Source: an uncultured Planctomycetaceae bacterium (GTDB lineage Bacteria > Planctomycetota > Planctomycetia > Planctomycetales > Planctomycetaceae). From it: 5,070 bases of DNA. The notes under the pieces were generated by a model. That model was not told the origin of the DNA. It searched no databases and was given only the letters and a program-made list of their open reading frames with translations. The stretch spans positions 1 to 5,070 of the forward strand of contig CAIJTL010001049.1 of assembly GCA_903823545.1 (NCBI GenBank), in the 5' to 3' direction. Below are positions 1-5,070 of this stretch, piece after piece. Numbering within the stretch: the first letter of the stretch is position 1; the number at the start of each line of letters is the position of its first letter. Position numbers and translations under genes: made by a program.

Positions 1-98
1 ATAGCCTCGGCAACGACCTCGAAAACGTTATGTTACCACCCCCTTAACCTGTTACCCATGTCCCCGAACGCGCGCCACCCATGTCCCCGGTCTTTACA
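1..98. mobile_element. Partial end of an insertion sequence (IS481/IS21-like terminus)
   Basis: Read on the minus strand, a tip TGTAAAGACCGGGGACATGG starts at position 98 and runs leftward. The 13-mer acccatgtccccg occurs twice (54-66 and 77-89), a 23-base offset, and the shorter tgttacc also occurs twice (31-37 and 50-56). Multiple short repeats near a TG-starting tip resemble the ends of IS21- and IS481-type elements, where such repeats are thought to bind the transposase; the family assignment is from memory of similar ends. The boundary at 98/99 is supported by the coding sequence to the right, which stops matching the IPT/TIG pattern exactly here. A plus-strand frame (3-47, ending SLGNDLENVMLPPP then TAA) could be the tail of an element gene, but is too short to prove. 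The rest of the element, its other end and any target duplication lie outside the window. Confidence 0.6.
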
Positions 99-2335
99 GA
101 ACTGAGGACCGTTGTTTCAAAGGTTGTGTCGTTGGGATTGAAACCGACCTTGGACACGCCTGGCACAAATCCCGTCCCGCGCAGCAGAAAAGTGTGGCGT
201 CCATCCACCGGCGCGATCACCGGGAAGGATCCGCCTCCTTGTGCATCGAACGCTTGAGTAAATTCAAATCCGGCAGGCTCCACTTCCTGAGCCTCAACGC
301 TGGTGATCGTTGGAACCGGGTTCTTGACGCGAAAGAACCCCGGCGTCGCGCCCGCGTTCGGAAGCGGATTCGAGACGGTGAAGTCGGCTTGCAACCCTAA
401 TTGATTGGGTGTTGATGTGGGGACCGGAATTCGATCACCGGGGATGACAACTTCCAGTCGAGTGCCATTCAGAATGGTCGCCGGAAACTTCTCGCCGTTA
501 AACGTGACCGTCACGCCCGGCACATAACCCGTGCCATCAATAAGCAGGGTGAAATCTTGATTGGGGGCTGCCAAGCCGTGGGAAATAAAACTGCCGCCAT
601 TGAAAACCGGCTTAGGATTTTTCACCGTCAGCGTGGTCGGTCCGAGCGTTTCGCCGAGGTGATCCACGACGGAAACCTCAAAGGTACCGGCAGCGGGAGG
701 TTGATTCCCTGTGAATTTTGCTACGAGACGACCGCTACCGTCGTAGGTCGTCGTGAGCGGCGTCCCATTCAGCATCACCACATTGGACTGCCCGGCACCA
801 AATGGTGGAACAAATGATCTTTGAGGCGAACTCACCTGAAAACCGGTGATCGAACCTTCGAGCACCAGAGAAATGGGGTTGAGAGAAACGGCACTCGGAT
901 TGACGACTTTGAAGGACGACGCATTCGACGTCTGATTGCTTGTCGGATGCTGATTTTCCACGGTGATCGGCGTCGTCCTCGCTGCGGCCAGCAACGAGGA
1001 CGGAACGCTGACTTCCAGCAGGTCGTCGAATTCGGTCGTTGGTGTCAGAACCGTCGAACCCCAATGCACGACAGCGTCCGCGAAGTCTTTTCCGACAATC
1101 TGAAGAGTCTTCGCCCCACTTCCCGCAGTGGCGACGAGATCGCTCAGCGAGACAATCTTTGGAGTCGGCGGCTTGAGCACCAGACGCTCGACGTTCGACG
1201 ATCCCTCTTCGAGCGTCTTCGCGGGATTCAACACGAACACGTCCAGACGTTTTGTGTTCGCGAGCAAGCTCGCCGCCACGATGACCTGAATTGTCGAAGA
1301 GTCGATGACCTTAAATCGTGGCATGACCGTTTTCAGTCGTCCATCGACCTCGGTGTCGGGGTCCACTAGGAAAACTTCGCTTCCGTTTTGGAGTCCTTGG
1401 CGACCGGCGAACCCAGCACCTTGAATCTTGAATGTGACATTACCGGTGCCGACTTCCACTTCCGCTGGATCGAATCCGGTGATGACCGGCTTGAGAAATG
1501 GAATCTCAAATCTGCGTTCTGAGAACCTTGCTCGTGTTCCTAAACCGATTAAACCCACGTAACTTGTCAGCGAATCAATGACGATGGCATAGGTTCCTGG
1601 TGAGAGAGGCTCCGAAGCGGGAATGATGAACGAGAGTTGTCGGCCGGTGATTTGTAGGTTCGTGAAGCTGACCGCAGTTCCCTCAGAACCATCGTCCGCG
1701 ACCTCATCATTCTCAAAGATCTTGAGAAGCTTAACTTTCACCCGATTGTTTAACTGCTTAGCGGTTAAGGTGACTTCAACGTCTTGGCCAATCACGGGAA
1801 CCGAGGGATTGAGCGTGACGGCCGCACCTAATCCCAAATCTGGTGGCCCCAAATAAAAAGAGACCGGGCTAGACATCGAACCGTCCGCGCTATTTCGGAC
1901 CACGGCCGTGTTCTGTCCCCAAACCAGTCCCTTTGAATCGGCAAAGCCCGTGTAGAGCGCATGACTCACTACCTGGACTTCTGACGTCCGAGATCGGTGA
2001 TAGGTGTAGTCATCGAATTTCACCCCATTCAATTCGATGGAATAGCGTTCGGGAGGATTCAGGATCTCGATCTTGACGTAAGATTCGCCGACCCCGCCAT
2101 CCGATGTTGTTGTCGTCACAAAAAGCCCACTCGCCTGTCCCGGAATGTTGTAGGACTCTCCCACGCTCACAATGGTGGTCACCTGTGCGACGAGCAAACG
2201 GCGGCGTTCCAGCAGCTCAATGATCGCTGCCACCACATTTGATCGCCGGCGCGGACGGCGCGAACTTAAGACTTCACTGAGTAGCTTTCGCAACATGATT
2301 CTCCAAGTTGGGCATTGCCCATCTTCCCGTGGCAT
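44..2335 (-). CDS. Planctomycete-type surface protein with IPT/TIG repeats, 3' end truncated by an insertion
   Basis: The gene encodes a probable secreted or cell-surface protein of up to 763 residues; no enzymatic motif is seen. The N-terminus has a basic stretch (SSRRPRRRS, 24-32) followed by ELLERRRLLVAQ (40-51), resembling the LEPR-XLL-type segment of large planctomycete exported proteins, with R in place of P. After a less typical region (52-165) comes a chain of Ig-like segments, roughly 166-280, 282-388, 391-480, 481-573 (degenerate), 574-673 and 674-746. The clearest IPT/TIG signatures are IQGAGF (304-309), IVGKDF (413-418), LIDGTGYVPGV (598-608) and LLRGTGFVPGV (717-727), with linkers of the VKNPxP type. 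The last domain stops after TTVLSS, where the preceding domain continues to its LEVVIP strand. Residues 747-763 come from insertion-sequence DNA. Met14 (position 2296) is the better start: it has GGAG four bases upstream and gives a cysteine-free product. Met1 has only a weak purine stretch. The true function, probably adhesion or envelope structure, is inferred from domains alone. Confidence 0.85.
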   Translation of the reverse strand: MPREDGQCPTWRIMLRKLLSEVLSSRRPRRRSNVVAAIIELLERRRLLVAQVTTIVSVGESYNIPGQASGLFVTTTTSDGGVGESYVKIEILNPPERYSIELNGVKFDDYTYHRSRTSEVQVVSHALYTGFADSKGLVWGQNTAVVRNSADGSMSSPVSFYLGPPDLGLGAAVTLNPSVPVIGQDVEVTLTAKQLNNRVKVKLLKIFENDEVADDGSEGTAVSFTNLQITGRQLSFIIPASEPLSPGTYAIVIDSLTSYVGLIGLGTRARFSERRFEIPFLKPVITGFDPAEVEVGTGNVTFKIQGAGFAGRQGLQNGSEVFLVDPDTEVDGRLKTVMPRFKVIDSSTIQVIVAASLLANTKRLDVFVLNPAKTLEEGSSNVERLVLKPPTPKIVSLSDLVATAGSGAKTLQIVGKDFADAVVHWGSTVLTPTTEFDDLLEVSVPSSLLAAARTTPITVENQHPTSNQTSNASSFKVVNPSAVSLNPISLVLEGSITGFQVSSPQRSFVPPFGAGQSNVVMLNGTPLTTTYDGSGRLVAKFTGNQPPAAGTFEVSVVDHLGETLGPTTLTVKNPKPVFNGGSFISHGLAAPNQDFTLLIDGTGYVPGVTVTFNGEKFPATILNGTRLEVVIPGDRIPVPTSTPNQLGLQADFTVSNPLPNAGATPGFFRVKNPVPTITSVEAQEVEPAGFEFTQAFDAQGGGSFPVIAPVDGRHTFLLRGTGFVPGVSKVGFNPNDTTFETTVLSSVKTGDMGGARSGTWVTG
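54..89. repeat. Two 13-bp direct repeats (acccatgtccccg) in the element end
   Basis: Identical 13-base copies lie at 54-66 and 77-89, separated by 10 bases. The offset of 23 bases is not a multiple of three, so the two copies are read in different frames by the minus-strand gene, as GDMG and as GTWV. This shows that they are DNA-level repeats and not a protein repeat. They are plausible transposase-binding repeats. Confidence 0.75.
2301..2306 (-). promoter_or_regulatory. Ribosome binding site favouring the internal start at 2296
   Basis: The minus strand reads TTGGAG, then AATC, then ATG at 2296-2294. This is a better Shine-Dalgarno match than anything ahead of the upstream ATG at 2335, where only GAGAAG precedes the start. 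The spacing of four bases is on the short side. It supports a 750-residue product beginning MLRKLLSEVL. Confidence 0.5.
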
Positions 2336-2526
2336 AGTATGGCTTCTCTGTCAGACACAAGAAGCTGTGCCATGTCAGATTTTTTCGCGTAACGTATTGA
2401 GACTCACGGGTAAATCAACTTCCGATGATGATACCTGACAGAGATTCTGCGAAGTCTCTTCGCCACCGGAGCGATAGCCTTTTTTGAGCGGTGTTGTGGC
2501 AAAAGCAACGTGGCAAAACGGGCTGC
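2336..2526. other. Intergenic region with short repeats, no gene seen
   Basis: This region separates two same-strand genes. A perfect 10-base inverted repeat pairs tctctgtcag (2345-2354) with ctgacagaga (2435-2444), and a further tgtcaga copy lies at 2373-2379, 24 bases from the one at 2349-2355. A perfect 6-bp stem with a 3-base loop lies at 2449-2463 (gcgaag-tct-cttcgc). It overlaps an imperfect alternative stem at 2441-2460, so the two cannot form together. A 9-base direct repeat gtggcaaaa occurs at 2496-2504 and 2510-2518. No hairpin followed by a T-run is seen for the upstream gene, and no convincing short gene is present. Confidence 0.6.
2391..2418 (-). promoter_or_regulatory. Weak candidate sigma-70-like promoter for the IPT/TIG gene
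   Basis: On the minus strand TTGATT (2418-2413) and TACGTT (2396-2391) are separated by 16 bases. They match the -35 consensus at 4 of 6 positions and the -10 consensus at 3 of 6. The resulting leader to the start at 2296 would be about 90 bases. The match is poor and planctomycete promoters are not well captured by this consensus, so this is only a candidate. Confidence 0.2.
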
Positions 2527-5070
2527 TCAATCGTCGTTAAGGATGTTGCCCAACGCAGTGGCCAAGGTGATCGTCGCACCGGTGCTGGGACCTGAGAGCG
2601 TGACGAGGAAGCCTTCGTTCGGTTCGGAACTCGTCTCCCCCTTCACATTGACCGTGATCACCTTAGAAGTCTCTCCCGCCGCGAAGCTGACCGTATTAGT
2701 GGGGACGTGAGTCCCAAAGTCAGCAGCGACGGCTGGATTCAAACCGCTGCCGGTCACGACGAACTTAACACTGGCACTTCCAGACGTCACACCGACGCGA
2801 GTCACCGTGAAGGTGAACGCCGTCAAGCCGGAGTGGCCTTCGTTCTTCTCAGCATCGGTTGCTGTGATCGCGAACGACGTGTCGTCGTTGGTGATCGTGC
2901 CGTTCGCCACAGCGTTCGCCAGCGTGATCACTCCTGTCGGATTCGCCAGCATCACTGCGAAGCCGTCATTGGATTCCACCGCCGTATCGCCGAGCACGTT
3001 GACGGTGATGGTCTGCGATGTCTGCGTGGCGGTGAAGTTGAGCGTGCCTCCGACGGGAAGGACACCGTTGGCGAAATCTGCCGCATCGGCCGGGTTGTCT
3101 CCACTGCCAGCGACGGAAAATTGAACGCTGCCAGCGACAGGCAGGCCGATGCGTGTCACCGTGAAGGTGAACGCGGTATTGGTTGTTGGCGAGTTCCCTT
3201 CGGCTTTAACTGCGGCAAGAGTGGCAATCGAGTAGCTGGTGTCGTCATTGTTGATGGTTCCGTTGGCGGATGCCGTTCCGAGGCTGGCGTTGACGGGGTT
3301 CGACAATGTGAGGCTGAAGCCCTCGTTGGCTTCAGCGAGCGTGTCTCCAGTGACGTTGATCGTGATGACCTGCGTGGTCTGAGTGGCGGCAAACTCGACG
3401 GTGCCGGTGGGAAATGAACCGCCGAAGTCGGTGGCGTTGGCTCCCGCTTTAGCGGCGGGTGTGACGGTGTATGTCGCGGTGGAGATGCCACTCACGTCCC
3501 CGGTGCGAGTGACAGTGAAGGTGAAGGGCGTTAAGCCGGTCTGACCTTCGGCTTTGGCCGCAGAGGCCGCGGCGATCGAGAGAGAGGCGTCGTCGTTGCG
3601 GATCGAGGTTGTCGCCACCGCGGTCGGGTGGAGGCTCGCTCCGGTGGGTGACGAGAGTGTGACTTTGAAGCTCTCGTTCCCTTCGAGCGTTGAGTCCGCG
3701 ATGACTGTGAACGTGATGAGCTTGGTCGCTTCGCCCATCGCGAAGTTCACGACACCGGACAGAAATTTGCCGCCAACGAAATCACCGGCGACTGCGGCGG
3801 TCGCTCCAGAACCGTTGGCGGCGGAGGCGAACTTCACGCTGGAGGCCACGTTGAGATTGCCGAGTCGTGTGACTGTAAACGTGAATGCCGTTGGCGTGTT
3901 GCCGGTTCCTTCGGCCTTGATCGCGTCGGTGGCGGCGATCGTGATCGCGGTGTCGTCGTTGAGGATCGTGCATGTGGCGATCGCGGTCTCACCGAGCACT
4001 CCGCCAAGCGGCGTGTTGAGCGCGACGGCAAACGTCTCATCGAGCTCAAAGAGCGTCTCCCCTTTGACGTTGATGGTGACGAGCTTCGAGACTTCTCCGG
4101 CTGCAAAGCTGACGGTGCCAGACGGAAACGCGGTTCCGAAATCAGCGGCGACGGCGGGGTTCGCACCGTTGCCGGTCACTGTGAACTTCACGCTGCCGGT
4201 GCTGGTCGTCGCTCCGTTGCGAGTCACCGTGAAGCTGAACGGTATCGAGCCGGTGTTTCCTTCGAGTTTGCTGGCGGCTGCGGTGGTAATTGCGAATGAC
4301 GTGTCATCGTTGGTGATCGTGCCGGTTGCTGCTGGCGTCGTAATCGCGGTGCCGATGGCGTTGGTCAGGCGGACGTCGAAGGTCTCGGCGAGTTCGACCT
4401 CCGTGTCTCCGGAGACGTCGATCGTGATGACTTGCGATGTCTGACCCGGTGCGAACGCGACCGTGCCAATCGGGAAGAGGCCGTTGAAATCGTCGGTCGT
4501 CGCGGCGTTCGTCCCACTGCCGGAGACGACGTAATCGACGGTTGCCGCTTCGATCGCGTTTCCGGTACGAGTGACCGTGAACGTGAAGGGAGTCGTCGCG
4601 GAGTTCCCTTCGAGTTTGTTGGCGTTCGGCGGAGTGATCGACACGACGTTGCTGCTGACAAACAGGTCGAGCACGTTAGACAGCCCGACATCCGTGTGAT
4701 TGATCCTCACCTTGGCGTTGCGCTGCGTTGCGAGTTGATCGGCGGGAATGAGGACTCGCATCTGCGTCGGGCTGTCGATGATCGTCGTCTGACCGACAAA
4801 GAGATCGGGATCATCGGGCGTGTTGACCTCGACAGTCTGCACGGCGCTTGGCGAGCCGACGACGAAACCGGTTCCGCGAATCGTCAGCGTGAGGAAGTTC
4901 GGTGCGGCTACGCTGCTGGCGATGACGGTCGTTTGACTGAGGCTGATGATGACTGGCGGCAGGCGATCGCTGCCGAGGTCAATGAGTCGCTGCGGATTGT
5001 CTTCCGTCAAGACGACAAGCAACGGCTTACCATCGGTGGTGAATGTCGGAGTGAAGCCAGCTTGATTCAC
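2527..5070 (-). CDS. Large Calx-beta repeat surface protein, 5' end outside the window
   Basis: This is the C-terminal 847 residues of a probable extracellular protein. The first in-window codon is GTG at the edge, with no signal peptide or ribosome site, so the gene almost certainly continues upstream. Residues about 39-138 form one IPT/TIG domain (LTIRGTGFVVG at 62-72, then MRVLIPADQL at 104-113). Six tandem Calx-beta repeats follow: 139-256, 257-373, 374-494, 495-610, 611-730 and 731-847. Each has an EG near its start (KLEGN, KAEGQ and similar), then F(T/S)FTVTR, usually a DF, an FAxGE-like strand, an acidic E-x-F segment (AETF, DETF, NESF, NEGF) and a closing NDD. Calx-beta domains are known from the sodium-calcium exchanger, integrin beta-4 and many bacterial adhesins, where acidic residues can bind calcium; binding here is inferred. 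Only one cysteine (residue 367) is present. The stop codon directly follows the last NDD, so there is no transmembrane anchor, PEP-CTERM or LPXTG signal after the repeats. A role in adhesion or cell-surface structure is likely but unproven. Confidence 0.9.
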   Translation of the reverse strand: MNQAGFTPTFTTDGKPLLVVLTEDNPQRLIDLGSDRLPPVIISLSQTTVIASSVAAPNFLTLTIRGTGFVVGSPSAVQTVEVNTPDDPDLFVGQTTIIDSPTQMRVLIPADQLATQRNAKVRINHTDVGLSNVLDLFVSSNVVSITPPNANKLEGNSATTPFTFTVTRTGNAIEAATVDYVVSGSGTNAATTDDFNGLFPIGTVAFAPGQTSQVITIDVSGDTEVELAETFDVRLTNAIGTAITTPAATGTITNDDTSFAITTAAASKLEGNTGSIPFSFTVTRNGATTSTGSVKFTVTGNGANPAVAADFGTAFPSGTVSFAAGEVSKLVTINVKGETLFELDETFAVALNTPLGGVLGETAIATCTILNDDTAITIAATDAIKAEGTGNTPTAFTFTVTRLGNLNVASSVKFASAANGSGATAAVAGDFVGGKFLSGVVNFAMGEATKLITFTVIADSTLEGNESFKVTLSSPTGASLHPTAVATTSIRNDDASLSIAAASAAKAEGQTGLTPFTFTVTRTGDVSGISTATYTVTPAAKAGANATDFGGSFPTGTVEFAATQTTQVITINVTGDTLAEANEGFSLTLSNPVNASLGTASANGTINNDDTSYSIATLAAVKAEGNSPTTNTAFTFTVTRIGLPVAGSVQFSVAGSGDNPADAADFANGVLPVGGTLNFTATQTSQTITVNVLGDTAVESNDGFAVMLANPTGVITLANAVANGTITNDDTSFAITATDAEKNEGHSGLTAFTFTVTRVGVTSGSASVKFVVTGSGLNPAVAADFGTHVPTNTVSFAAGETSKVITVNVKGETSSEPNEGFLVTLSGPSTGATITLATALGNILNDD
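2530..4656 (-). repeat. Six tandem Calx-beta coding repeats of about 350 bp
   Basis: Repeat units lie at 4303-4656, 3952-4302, 3589-3951, 3241-3588, 2881-3240 and 2530-2880, with lengths of 354, 351, 363, 348, 360 and 351 bases. All are multiples of three, with the frame preserved. Conserved DNA patches mark the borders, such as gtgtcgtcgttggtgatcgt near 2879 and close variants near 3240, 3588, 3951 and 4302. A second patch, gtgac(c)gtgaa(g/c)gtgaa, encodes FTFTVTR. Repeats two and six are equal in length and align without gaps with 69 of 117 identical residues (hand count). Confidence 0.9.

Noticed and set aside
2478..2485. T-run (cctttttt) as a terminator
   Set aside because: It is on the plus strand, where no gene ends, and no strong stem precedes it.
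2336..2526. One gene split by a frameshift or stop into the two large frames
   Set aside because: The left gene has its own export-type N-terminus and ribosome site. The right gene ends on a natural domain border, and the region between them has no Calx-beta or IPT/TIG sequence that I could see.
2707..3417. Plus-strand open frame (236 codons) antisense to repeats four to six
   Set aside because: It is rich in R, G, D and H, repeats with the Calx-beta period and shows no domain; it is a shadow frame.
3554..4444. Long plus-strand open frame (296 codons) over the Calx-beta repeats
   Set aside because: It is antisense to a well-supported repeat protein, its composition follows the repeat period, and it has no recognisable domain. 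It is a shadow of GC-rich repetitive coding DNA.
2530..4656. Regular repeats as a CRISPR array
   Set aside because: The units are about 350 bases, in frame and encode a known protein fold; there are no short identical repeats with unique spacers.
2527..5070. GTG at position 5070 as the true start of the Calx-beta gene
   Set aside because: It lies on the window edge, lacks a visible ribosome site and signal peptide, and begins in mid-protein-like sequence; the frame most likely continues upstream.

Overview
The window looks like a stretch of a planctomycete (Planctomycetota) chromosome. The evidence is indirect: two large cysteine-poor extracellular-type proteins built from IPT/TIG and Calx-beta modules, and an N-terminus with a basic stretch followed by LLERRRLL. 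That resembles the LEPR-XLL-type export/sorting segment typical of giant planctomycete surface proteins. No housekeeping gene or RNA gene is present, so the phylum call is inference.

Layout, read on the minus strand (right to left). From the right edge to 2527 runs the 3' part of a gene whose beginning lies outside the window. It encodes one IPT/TIG domain followed by six tandem Calx-beta repeats, and it stops exactly at the NDD that closes the sixth repeat. A 190-base intergenic region (2336-2526) follows, with several short direct and inverted repeats, a weak candidate promoter and no convincing terminator. From 2335 (or more likely 2296) to 44 runs a second gene, with its own export-type N-terminus and a chain of IPT/TIG-like domains.

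The last IPT/TIG domain of the second gene breaks off abruptly at about position 98. From there to the left edge the DNA looks like the end of an insertion sequence: a TGTAAAGACC tip and two copies of a 13-base repeat 23 bases apart. The gene therefore appears to be truncated by the insertion, with its last 17 codons and stop codon supplied by the element.

Both genes probably encode secreted or cell-surface structural/adhesive proteins, and they may belong to one locus of related surface proteins. Nothing points to an enzyme or a defence system. The most notable features are the insertion-truncated surface protein and the repeat architecture of its neighbour. The antisense open frames over the repeats are shadows.
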